Part shown: one piece after another, positions 1 to 6,504 of the stretch
Layout of the letters: every line of letters begins with the position of its first letter
How positions within the stretch are numbered: the stretch's first letter is position 1
Source: Planctomycetia bacterium
GTDB lineage: Bacteria; Planctomycetota; Planctomycetia; Gemmatales; Gemmataceae
Length of the DNA stretch: 6,921 nt
Reading direction: 5' to 3'
NCBI GenBank assembly: GCA_025356615.1
Contig: JANXSH010000921.1
Location: 1 to 6,921, forward strand
Program-made: the position numbers and the translations under genes
Notes under the pieces: model-generated
The model's input: the letters and a program-made list of their open reading frames with translations, nothing else
What the model was told of the DNA's origin: nothing
The model's database searches: none

Positions 1-336
1 GTCGGCTGTCGGCTCGTCCGCCGTCGGCGGTTGGGACGGTACAGCAGGCGATGAAACCGGCTCGGGCGGCACAGGGGACAGTTCCCGGAGCTGCCGATCC
101 AGGGCCAGCCGTTCGGCTCGCTCGGCCGTCGCCCAGACGCCGAAGACCAGCGTCAGCATCGCCAGGAAGCCCGTCAGCGCCGGCCAGACGAAGCGAAACC
201 GCGAGAGCGGCACGGCAGCGCGACCGGCGGCGAACAACATCGCGTCGGCGTCCAGCCCTTCGGGGGCCGGCTGCCAGGCGGACAACCGGCGTTCCAACTC
301 ACTCAGGTCGTCGGGGAAGTCGGGGTGCGTGTGCAT
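1..336 (-). CDS. Single-pass membrane protein downstream of ECF sigma factor (possible anti-sigma or partner), partial
   Basis: The ATG at 336 opens a frame with no stop through 112 codons to the left edge, so the C-terminus is missing. The start lies inside the end of the sigma factor gene (34-nt overlap, different frame), which implies translational coupling. Residues 1-46 are a soluble, probably cytoplasmic segment (an acidic start, then LERRLSAWQPAPEGLDADAM and an AAGRAA stretch). Residues 50-70 form one clear transmembrane helix (VWPALTGFLAMLTLVFGVWA). After it comes a short charged helix, and from about residue 87 a Pro/Ser/Thr-rich segment typical of extracytoplasmic linkers. Small single-TM proteins of this layout often sit directly after ECF sigma genes in planctomycetes, where they are suspected of controlling the sigma factor. 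I see no zinc-binding HxxxCxxC anti-sigma motif, so the anti-sigma role is inferred from context only. It could equally be an envelope protein of the sigma regulon. Confidence 0.72.
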   Translation of the reverse strand, partial: MHTHPDFPDDLSELERRLSAWQPAPEGLDADAMLFAAGRAAVPLSRFRFVWPALTGFLAMLTLVFGVWATAERAERLALDRQLRELSPVPPEPVSSPAVPSQPPTADEPTAD

Positions 337-806
337 CGGCCTTCGAGCCTCTCTCGCAGACGAGCCAGTCCCGTCTGGTAGCGACGGTGGGCCGTCGGCA
401 GCGAGCAGCCGACCAGCCGGGCGATGTCCTCGAACGTCAGGCCACCCCAGAGGCGGGCGACGATCACTTCACGCAGGTCCAGCGGTAACTCGGCGAGACC
501 AAGGGTCGCCTCGTCGGCGTCGAGGCGATCCGGTGCCGTGCCGAACCAACCTTCGGGCGTACTGGCCCCCTGTTCGCGATGCCGGCGTCGGACGGCCGTC
601 CGGTGGGCCGCAAGAGCCTCGTTGCGCACCACACGATAGAGCCACGGCAGCACCTGCTGTGGAGGAGGGCTTTGCTGTGCCAGACGCACGAAGGCGATCT
701 GCACGAGATCCTCGGCGGTACTGCCCCACTGGCGGGCATAGAGGCGCAAAGCAGGCGCGTGCTTGCGGTAGAGTTCTCCCAGGATCGTCGGTGTTATCGG
801 GGGCAT
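303..806 (-). CDS. RNA polymerase ECF-type sigma factor (sigma-70 family)
   Basis: The 167-residue product has the usual length and two-domain layout of an ECF sigma factor. Region 2 is at about residues 9-70: an ELYRKHAPALRLYARQW helix, then AEDLVQIAFVRLAQ (31-44), which matches the family pattern of the 2.1/2.2 helices, then PWLYRVVRNEALAAHR (54-69), which matches the 2.3/2.4 segment. Region 4 is at about residues 103-156: LPLDLREVIVARLWGGLTF, then the helix-turn-helix FEDIARLVGCSLPTAHRRY (125-143). It should direct core RNA polymerase to a specific promoter set, and the signal cannot be read from the sequence. The ATG at 806 is the best start because it keeps all of region 2. Its upstream sequence (GAGAGC) is only a weak Shine-Dalgarno match. 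The last 34 nt overlap the next gene, a probable membrane partner. The 11-residue Thr/Pro-rich tail after region 4 may exist only because of that overlap. Confidence 0.93.
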   Translation of the reverse strand: MPPITPTILGELYRKHAPALRLYARQWGSTAEDLVQIAFVRLAQQSPPPQQVLPWLYRVVRNEALAAHRTAVRRRHREQGASTPEGWFGTAPDRLDADEATLGLAELPLDLREVIVARLWGGLTFEDIARLVGCSLPTAHRRYQTGLARLRERLEGRCTRTPTSPTT

Positions 807-952
807 CCATAGCTCTCAGGGGGTCTGTCCTATTTCTAGATGCCGCGCAATCGCGGATTTCTCGCGCAGGGACATAGAACGAGCCGCCGGTAATCTGGGT
901 AGACGGGAAGGTTGAGGCTGGGAGGGCAAGGCGTTGACGTGCTGTGTCCCCC

Positions 953-976
953 TTGTCACCTTGTCACCTTGTCACC
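953..976. repeat. Tandem octamer repeat, (TTGTCACC) x3
   Basis: Three exact, adjacent copies of TTGTCACC are visible, ending about 95 bp before the predicted TolC-family start. The copies carry a CACC core and do not form an inverted repeat with each other. They could be direct-repeat operator sites or a slippage-prone microsatellite. Similar short tandem repeats are, from memory, common between genes in large planctomycete genomes. The function is unknown. Confidence 0.85.
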
Positions 977-1059
977 CGAAGTCCGGCATAATCGACAAAG
1001 TCCAACGCTCCCCCTATCCGATGATACAGGTGTCCGCGTCTGGATTCCTCGTTTCGTTC

Positions 1060-1065
1060 GGAGGG
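1060..1065 (+). promoter_or_regulatory. Ribosome binding site deciding the TolC-family start
   Basis: GGAGGG lies 6 nt before the ATG at 1072, a good Shine-Dalgarno match at normal spacing. It supports 1072 over the upstream in-frame ATGs at 934 and 1021. The 934 start would translate the tandem repeat and would bury the signal peptide 46 residues into the protein. Confidence 0.75.
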
Positions 1066-1071
1066 TGTTGC

Positions 1072-2661
1072 ATGGACCGCCTCGACTCGAACCGGCCCGG
1101 CTGGTCTCGGCTGGCTCGTCGGCTGATGGCCGGTCTCCTGGCGGGTTTCCCCCTCTTCGGCGTGGCCTGCTCGGGGGTCTCCCTCACGTCGGATTACCCG
1201 GATCTACCGGTGTCGGCCAACTCCACGCCGGCCGTGCCTGTCGGATCGACGACGATCCAGACCGTCCAGCACACGGCCCAGGCCGAGCCGAGTCCGGCTT
1301 CGCCGCGACAGGTGCCGATCACGCTCGACGCCGTCTTCCGCCTCGCGGAGCAGCACAATCCGAGGATCGCCCTGGCGCGGGAGAAGCTCAACGAGAGTCT
1401 GCTGGCGCAGGCCCAGACGAGCCGCCTCTGGCTCCCGAACGTCTACGCCGGCGCGGCCTACTTCCGCCACGAGGGCGGCATCCAGGACTTCAACGGCCGG
1501 CTCGTCCACTCGTCCTACGGGGCCGTCTCGCCCGGCTTCACCGTGCAGGGAGAACTCGACCTCCGTGAGGCCACCTTCCAGCAGATCGATGCGCAGCGAC
1601 GAGTCTCCCAGGAAAAAGTCTCGCGCTGCCAGGTCAATAACGAAGTGCTGCTCGACGCGGCCCTCACCTATGTGGACCTCTTGACGGCCCGGCGGGGTGA
1701 ACTGATCGCCCGCGACATCGAGACCTACGAGAAAAAGCTCCTCGACCGCGCCGAGGACATCGCCAAGACCGAACGCGGTGCCGCAGGCTTCGTCGCCAGC
1801 GTCAAGGCGACCATCGATGGCCGTCACCAACTCCTTTCGCAGCTACGTTTGCAGGGCAAGGCCTCCTCGGCGAAACTCGTCTACCTCCTCGGCCTGCCCC
1901 CGGAGACGGTCCTCGTCCCGGTCGATCCGGTCCTCGGCCCGATCGAGTTGGTCGATACCTCTCCCGGCCCCGACCGGCTCGTCGCGCGGGCGCTCGCCCA
2001 GGGGCCGTGCGTCCACGAACTCCAGGGCATCCTCGGCATCATCCAGCTCGGGCTGGAGATGTCGAACAGCATCGAAAACCTCCTGCCGTCGCTCCAACTC
2101 AGCGCCTACGAAGGCGGGTTCGGCGCGGGACCGGGCGGGAACCTGGCGTGGGACAATCGCCTCGACGTGACGCTCGGGTTTCGCTGGAACCTGACGAAGC
2201 TGTGCCAGTCGAACTTCCAGCGCACGGTCGCGCGGAGCAAGCAGGTCCAGGCTCTCCTCAGCTACGAGGAGCTGCGCGGCAAGCTCGCCGCAGGCGTTCT
2301 GGAAGCGACCGAATCCATCTTCGAGGGGCGCGCGCAGATCGGCCTATCGACGAGCCAGATCCGCAACGCGAACGAGAGTTACCGATTCATCGACCGCCGC
2401 CTCGACGAGGGCTTGCAGAGCGCTTCGCCGACCGAGGTGATGCTGAGCATCCGCTCGCTGGAGCAGGCGCACTTCAACCACCTCACCTCGATCAGCGCGC
2501 ACAACAAGGCGCAGATCCGACTCCTACTCTTGCTCGGCTGGAATTGCCCCGAGGGGCCGAAGCCGGCCGCGCCGCCCACTTTGGTGCCGGTGCCTCCGGT
2601 TCGGCTGTTGCCCCCGCCCTCCGTCGTGAAGCCCGCCTCATTCTCCGACGACCCACGGTAA
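1072..2661 (+). CDS. TolC/outer membrane efflux protein family, probable lipoprotein
   Basis: The 529-residue product belongs to the outer-membrane factor family (TolC, OprM, NodT type), which forms trimeric channels through the outer membrane for efflux or type I secretion. The N-terminus has an arginine-rich n-region (RRL), a hydrophobic stretch (residues 18-32) and then Cys33 in the context FGVAC. This resembles a lipoprotein signal but lacks the preferred Leu at -3. A low-complexity linker follows (about 34-80). The first OEP repeat starts near residue 81 (ITLDAVFRLAEQHNPRIALA), followed by WLPNVYAGAAYF, where the helix enters the beta-barrel strands. The second repeat starts near LVARALAQGPCVHELQGIL, followed by NLLPSLQLSAYEGGF. 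Long helical hairpins lie between the repeats. The tail (about 490-529) is Pro/Val-rich. Length and repeat structure are normal for the family. No adaptor or RND/ABC pump is adjacent, so the substrate is unknown. Its end overlaps the convergent GTPase gene by 24 bp. Confidence 0.9.
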   Translation: MDRLDSNRPGWSRLARRLMAGLLAGFPLFGVACSGVSLTSDYPDLPVSANSTPAVPVGSTTIQTVQHTAQAEPSPASPRQVPITLDAVFRLAEQHNPRIALAREKLNESLLAQAQTSRLWLPNVYAGAAYFRHEGGIQDFNGRLVHSSYGAVSPGFTVQGELDLREATFQQIDAQRRVSQEKVSRCQVNNEVLLDAALTYVDLLTARRGELIARDIETYEKKLLDRAEDIAKTERGAAGFVASVKATIDGRHQLLSQLRLQGKASSAKLVYLLGLPPETVLVPVDPVLGPIELVDTSPGPDRLVARALAQGPCVHELQGILGIIQLGLEMSNSIENLLPSLQLSAYEGGFGAGPGGNLAWDNRLDVTLGFRWNLTKLCQSNFQRTVARSKQVQALLSYEELRGKLAAGVLEATESIFEGRAQIGLSTSQIRNANESYRFIDRRLDEGLQSASPTEVMLSIRSLEQAHFNHLTSISAHNKAQIRLLLLLGWNCPEGPKPAAPPTLVPVPPVRLLPPPSVVKPASFSDDPR

Positions 2662-5139
2662 CAGATCGGGGAGGACCTGAATCCCCGCCTCCGGCTTGCC
2701 GATGAGGCGAACGTCGGCCTGGATCTTGCCCTCGGACAACGCGGTTTCACCGAACGGCTGCCTTCGGGGCGCGTTGCGCAGGCGATCGATGAGATAGACT
2801 CGAGAGCGCGAGACGCTCCAGACGAGTTTTTCCTTCCCACCCGTGAGCGGCAACTCGGCCCAGAGGTCATCGCCGGGGCTGTAGTCGATTCGTTGCGCCC
2901 CGGTGCGGCGGAAGGTAAAGCGGACGACGCCGCGCGCTTCGTCGAGTACCTCCGAGCCGGACTCCTCGAAGGTCAGCCCAGGCTGCTTCTTGTGCAGGAT
3001 CACGAGGCGGGTGCCAGCGCGCGGGCGGATGCCGCTGCCCTCGCGCACCTCGAGCGTGATCGAATCCAACTCGATGGTGAACTGTTTCGCCCCGAGGAAT
3101 GTGGCAAGTTCGATCACCGGATCCTCCGGCGTCGAGGTGGTCAGCCGGAGCAGGGCGAGGGCCAGTTCCCGCCAGGCGGCGAGTTCTTCCGGCGATTTCA
3201 ACCAGGTACGGACTGCCTCCCAACGGGCTATCGTCTCCTCGCCCCCCTTGCCCTCCATCCGATAGCGAGCCAATACCTCGGCTCGACCGACCTTCAGCAA
3301 TCGTTGGTATTGCGCCAGGGCGGCGCGTCGGACCGCCGGCCGAAGGCGCTGGGGCACCTCCTCCAAGAGGAATCGCTTCTTGTACTCGGAGTTGGTCGTC
3401 TCGAGTTGCAGGAGACGCTGCCGAGTGGACGCCAAGCGAAAGTCGTCCGGGAAGTCGAGCAGGGCGGCAGCCTTGAACTCGCGTGGGGTGGTGAGCTTCA
3501 CGGCGGAGGTGATCGCGAACAGCCTCCGCAAGGCGTCCCTCGCCTCGATCCAGCGACGGCAGGCGTTCTCTGCCGTGTCGAAGCGCAGCGCGGTAGCGTA
3601 GGTCAGCGAGGTTCCCGGTGAGTTCGGGATCGGGTCGTTGGGTCGAAACGGTGGACGATTCGAGAGGCTGAGGAGCTTCTCGACCTGATCGGACCATTCG
3701 GGCCATTTGACGCCGGCCCCATCGATTCGGTAGAGACGTTCCGCCTCCTCTTGCGCGCCGATATACCAGTCCCGCGCGACGCCAACCGCCTTGTAGAGGG
3801 CACCGCCCGCCGTGATCCGCTGCTCGAGCAATGGCGCGACGGGGGTCGGCTTCCACTTCTCGCGCAACTCGGCCTGCTCGGCGCGGAGTTGCTTTAGCGA
3901 CTCCTCGAGGACCGACTCGGTTTGCTCGCTCGTCGGCGACCGTCGCGCCTGGAGTTTCTCGAAGTAGGTGATGTACTCGGCCATGTCTTTGTGCGTCGCC
4001 TCGACCTTCTCGCGCATCTCCGGGCGGAGTTGAGTGAAGTACGAATTCGCCTGGATCTCCTCGAGGCGCGTCTTCTTGAGCCGCAACTGATCGACGGACG
4101 CCAGGAGGCCGGGCTTCGACCCCGTCGAATCGATGAACTCGAAGTCGCGGACCCGGCTCTCGAGCATCGTCAATTGCGTGTTGCGGTGCAGGGCGAATAG
4201 GCCGACGATGAACACCAGCAGGACCGCGACCAGAGCCACGGCCACGACCGATACGACGTACAACCGGCGCTGTGCCCTGGCGCATCGCGCCTGGTATTCG
4301 CTGCCCTCGGCCAGTGCTTGCCGGAACAGCTCGGCGACGCCATACGGCTCTTGCGCACCGTTCTTGCCGCCGCCCAGGTCCGGCTTGCGAATCGCAGTCG
4401 CCCAGACGTGCAGTTCGATCCGACCGAACGTCCCGGTGTAGGCTTCTAGCTCTTCCTCCTGCACCTGTTCGGTCGGCGCTTCAGATGGCGGATCCTTCTT
4501 CTCCTCGTCGCGGTCGGCGAGGAAGGCCGCGAATCGCTCGGCGAGGTCGCGTTTGCGCTGTTCGATGCGTTCCACCCAGCTCACGAGACTGTCGCCCGGC
4601 TTGGCGAGCGTGTCGCACTTGTTGAGGACGAGGAAGACGGGCATCCCGGCGACTTCGGCGCGGGCACCGCGCGCCTTCTGCACCGTCTCGAGGAACCGCG
4701 CGAACTCCACGAATTGGCCCTCGACCTGCCCCGGCGGGGTCGAGGCGTCGAGGACGAGGATCAGGCCGTCCGCGTCGCCGACCTCGTAGGCCAGGCTCCC
4801 CTCGGGGCTGTCCTCGTCGAGGCCGCTTCGTCGCGTCAGCAAGTTGCTCGCCGCGAGGCCGTCGCTATCGACGAGGACCGCCTCGACATCCCCCTCGCCC
4901 TTGCCGGGCACGAAGTAGACCGGATACGCGGTGATCTCGCTCTTGGATCGCTCCCCGTTGGCCCCAGAAATCGAACCGAGGCGGTTACCCCGGTCCTCGA
5001 TCCGGCTGCCGAGCGGGGAGTCTTGGGCCTTCGAGACTTGCCCCAGTGCGCTGAGGAGCGACGACTTCCCGGAGCCGGCCAGCCCAAAGAGGACGAGACG
5101 CAAGGCGTCGTTCGGAGATTCGGGAGGAATAGGGGTCAT
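2638..5139 (-). CDS. Membrane-anchored GTPase with coiled coil and large extracytoplasmic region
   Basis: The 833-residue protein starts with a P-loop GTPase domain of TRAFAC type. G1/Walker A is GLAGSGKS (19-26), a G3-like DSDG is at 91-94, G4 is NKCD (173-176), and a possible G5 lies around VWATA (245-249). An acidic, Lys/Glu/Pro-rich insertion (about 209-232) separates G4 from G5. One strong transmembrane helix follows (about 293-317) after a basic RAQRRLY stop. Beyond it are a predicted coiled coil rich in Leu, Glu, Arg and Lys (about 345-430), a mostly helical region (about 430-660), and a beta-rich C-terminal domain (about 665-833). The Arg-rich side before the helix puts the GTPase in the cytoplasm and some 515 residues outside. 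The gene is the last of a four-gene operon, 19 nt after the preceding stop, with only a weak GGCGAG ribosome site. The layout recalls TssM of type VI secretion, but I see no ImcF signature. The GTPase call is firm and the cellular role is unknown. Confidence 0.88.
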   Translation of the reverse strand: MTPIPPESPNDALRLVLFGLAGSGKSSLLSALGQVSKAQDSPLGSRIEDRGNRLGSISGANGERSKSEITAYPVYFVPGKGEGDVEAVLVDSDGLAASNLLTRRSGLDEDSPEGSLAYEVGDADGLILVLDASTPPGQVEGQFVEFARFLETVQKARGARAEVAGMPVFLVLNKCDTLAKPGDSLVSWVERIEQRKRDLAERFAAFLADRDEEKKDPPSEAPTEQVQEEELEAYTGTFGRIELHVWATAIRKPDLGGGKNGAQEPYGVAELFRQALAEGSEYQARCARAQRRLYVVSVVAVALVAVLLVFIVGLFALHRNTQLTMLESRVRDFEFIDSTGSKPGLLASVDQLRLKKTRLEEIQANSYFTQLRPEMREKVEATHKDMAEYITYFEKLQARRSPTSEQTESVLEESLKQLRAEQAELREKWKPTPVAPLLEQRITAGGALYKAVGVARDWYIGAQEEAERLYRIDGAGVKWPEWSDQVEKLLSLSNRPPFRPNDPIPNSPGTSLTYATALRFDTAENACRRWIEARDALRRLFAITSAVKLTTPREFKAAALLDFPDDFRLASTRQRLLQLETTNSEYKKRFLLEEVPQRLRPAVRRAALAQYQRLLKVGRAEVLARYRMEGKGGEETIARWEAVRTWLKSPEELAAWRELALALLRLTTSTPEDPVIELATFLGAKQFTIELDSITLEVREGSGIRPRAGTRLVILHKKQPGLTFEESGSEVLDEARGVVRFTFRRTGAQRIDYSPGDDLWAELPLTGGKEKLVWSVSRSRVYLIDRLRNAPRRQPFGETALSEGKIQADVRLIGKPEAGIQVLPDLLPWVVGE

Positions 5140-5158
5140 GGGGTGTACTCGCCGATGG

Positions 5159-5881
5159 TCACTTCAGGGGGGCGGTTCGGGATGGATATTTCTCCTCGAT
5201 CACAAGCGAATCCCCAATATCTCCAGCCCATTGAACAAACCGCTTAACTGGAGCACTGTCTCCTGCCGGACTGTTGAGGTAGATGATGACATTGAGCTTC
5301 TGGAGCGGCGGAGTGTGCTTTAGACGCTCGAGAATCAGAGCCTTGATCTCCTCGAGCGAGCGGAGAGATGTCGGGGCGTCTGCGAGCCGATATCGCTTCT
5401 CAAGATTCACCTCGTTGCCTCCGGCGAGTTTCTTGACCGACTCGTCACCGAGAACTTCGACGTTGATCGTCTCGCCAGACCCGATGCCGGGGCCGTCCTT
5501 CTTCGATTTGGAATCGGGATCCTTCGCCTTGGGGGTCTCCTCCGGGTCGGGCTTCTTTTCGTCTTTGCCGGACTTGTCGGCGGCGCGATCCTTGCTATTA
5601 CTGTCGTCAATGCCTCCTAATCCGACGCCGGAACCCCCGCCGAAGCCCCCTCCGCCGGCACCGAACAGCCAGAGCCAGGCGATCCAGCCGGCCACTAAGC
5701 CGGTCAGGAGGCGCATCGTCCAGGCCAGCCAGTTCGGCACCTTTTGGTTGAAGGCGAATTTCGCCGTGAGACTGAGCGCCCAACCCCCGAGGAAGCCCCC
5801 CAGCGTGAACGCCCCGATGACAGCGAGAACCTTGACCGGCAGGTCGCCGCCGATGGCCCATAGGCAGAGGTGCGACATCAT
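5159..5881 (-). CDS. Two-TM membrane protein with Gly-rich and charged linkers and a possible ExbD/TolR-like C-terminal domain
   Basis: The product has 240 residues (239 if the second ATG, at 5878, is used). Two transmembrane helices are clear: about 17-40, Gly-rich (IGAFTLGGFLGGWALSL), and about 52-73 (LAWTMRLLTGLVAGWIAWLWLF). A Gly-rich hinge (74-90) follows, then a highly charged Lys/Asp/Glu/Pro linker (92-132). The last 100 residues look like a compact alpha/beta domain: INVEVLG strand, SLEEIKALILERLK helix, LNVIIYLNSPA strand, VKRFVQWAGDIG helix, SLVIEEK strand. That order resembles the periplasmic domain of ExbD/TolR, but the TM part has no PxxD motif, so this is a fold-level inference. 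The first ATG overlaps the previous stop (ATGA), and a strong AAAGGAG sits 5 nt before the second ATG. The GTPase gene begins 19 nt downstream. The product is otherwise unrecognised. Confidence 0.8.
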   Translation of the reverse strand: MMSHLCLWAIGGDLPVKVLAVIGAFTLGGFLGGWALSLTAKFAFNQKVPNWLAWTMRLLTGLVAGWIAWLWLFGAGGGGFGGGSGVGLGGIDDSNSKDRAADKSGKDEKKPDPEETPKAKDPDSKSKKDGPGIGSGETINVEVLGDESVKKLAGGNEVNLEKRYRLADAPTSLRSLEEIKALILERLKHTPPLQKLNVIIYLNSPAGDSAPVKRFVQWAGDIGDSLVIEEKYPSRTAPLK

Positions 5882-6504
5882 TTCTCCTTTCCTAACTCGA
5901 CGCCCGGCACGTCGTAGCCGAGCGCAACGCCGTCGAACCAGCGGTCGTAGCGCTGGCGCTGTTCGCGCGTCGGGTAGCCGCTGGCGCGGTCGCGCGGGTA
6001 GAGGACGAGGTAATAGAGTTCGCGGCGGGCAACGCCCTGCGTCTGCCGGTCGCCTTCGATCAGTTGATTCGCCTCGACGGCGTCACGGATCTCGACCTTG
6101 TCGGGGTTGCGAAAGTATAGCTTCCCGTTGGCCGGGTCGATCTCGAGGACGCGGACGCTGAGGCGATTCTTCAGCGTCTGGATCTTCTCCTTGCGGAGGC
6201 GCTCGATCTCCTCACGGAGCTTGGCCAGGGCCTGTTCACCGGCGGTGCCCATGCGGACCAACTCGGACTCGAGGTGCTTCAAGCGGTCCTCGCGGACCCG
6301 GCGCTCGGCCTCCAACTCGGCATCGCCAGCCGTGTCAACCATCGGCATCAGAAGGTAGATGCAAAATAGCAGCGTCAGCACGTCGATCATGGGGACGAAG
6401 AAGCGCGTCACGCTTCGGGTCGGCATCTGGATCATGGAGGCTCGATTGGCTGCGGGTCCGAGAAAGTCCGTTGAAGAAAGAGACTCAGGTTGCCTCCGGC
6501 TCAT
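5878..6504 (-). CDS. ExbD/TolR-like proton-channel subunit with coiled-coil extension
   Basis: The 208-residue protein has one transmembrane helix near the N-terminus (about 35-55) containing FFVPMIDVLTLLFCIYLLM. The PMIDV element with Asp41 corresponds to the PLIDV motif of ExbD/TolR, whose Asp carries protons through the ExbB/ExbD channel. The N-terminal 34 residues are polar and basic, as expected of a cytoplasmic start. After the helix comes a charged coiled coil (about 60-110), absent from typical ExbD (about 140 residues) and accounting for the extra length. A C-terminal domain follows with strands LSVRVLEID, GKLYFRN and ELYYLVLYP, then a helix-turn containing YPTREQRQRYDRWF. The start at 6504 overlaps the upstream proton-channel gene by 20 nt. 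A shorter start at 6435 (MIQMPTRS) keeps the TM intact, and neither start has a good ribosome site. The gene should act as a stator subunit with its upstream neighbour. Confidence 0.87.
   Translation of the reverse strand: MSRRQPESLSSTDFLGPAANRASMIQMPTRSVTRFFVPMIDVLTLLFCIYLLMPMVDTAGDAELEAERRVREDRLKHLESELVRMGTAGEQALAKLREEIERLRKEKIQTLKNRLSVRVLEIDPANGKLYFRNPDKVEIRDAVEANQLIEGDRQTQGVARRELYYLVLYPRDRASGYPTREQRQRYDRWFDGVALGYDVPGVELGKEK
5884..5890 (-). promoter_or_regulatory. Strong ribosome binding site for the two-TM protein, inside the preceding gene
   Basis: AAAGGAG on the minus strand lies within the last codons of the ExbD-like gene. It stands 2 nt before the ATG at 5881 and 5 nt before the in-frame ATG at 5878. 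The spacing favours 5878 as the main start. The site sits at the stop-start overlap and supports translational coupling. It is the best Shine-Dalgarno sequence in the operon. Confidence 0.7.

Larger units (their letters stand above)
807..1071. promoter_or_regulatory. Divergent intergenic region between sigma factor and TolC-family gene
   Basis: This 265-bp stretch separates two divergently transcribed genes and must hold both of their 5' control regions. Four things are visible in it: a perfect 5-bp inverted repeat CCGCG-CAAT-CGCGG (843-856), a three-copy octamer tandem repeat (953-976), a CATAAT hexamer (987-992) that could be a plus-strand -10 element, and a purine-rich ribosome binding site (1060-1065). 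No -35 hexamer stands at a normal distance from CATAAT: TTGTCA occurs 20 bp and 12 bp upstream, and neither spacing is good. An ECF sigma factor often controls its own promoter, but I cannot point to its recognition sequence. I see no coding sequence here. The TolC frame stays open back to an ATG at 934, but the predicted start is at 1072. Confidence 0.5.

Noticed and set aside
51..488. Plus-strand open frame of 145 codons
   Set aside because: It lies opposite the sigma factor and its partner gene, is Arg/Pro/Ser-rich low complexity with no domain, and arises from the high GC content.
934..939. TTGACG as a -35 promoter element
   Set aside because: No -10-like hexamer lies 16-18 bp downstream.
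934..1071. Upstream in-frame start extending the TolC-family protein by 46 residues
   Set aside because: The extension translates the tandem repeat, has no ribosome site at 934, and would displace the signal peptide. The ATG at 1072 has GGAGGG at good spacing.
2007..2705. Plus-strand open frame of 232 codons within the TolC-family gene
   Set aside because: It is a different frame of a well-supported gene, with an Arg/Gly/Pro-biased composition and no recognisable motif.
2867..4285. Minus-strand open frame of 472 codons inside the GTPase gene
   Set aside because: It is a long GC-driven shadow in another frame. Its composition is Arg/Gly/Pro-biased, while the main frame shows clear GTPase motifs and a TM.
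5283..6161. Plus-strand open frame of 292 codons
   Set aside because: It lies antisense to the two-TM and ExbD-like genes, with no domain and Ser/Arg/Pro low complexity.
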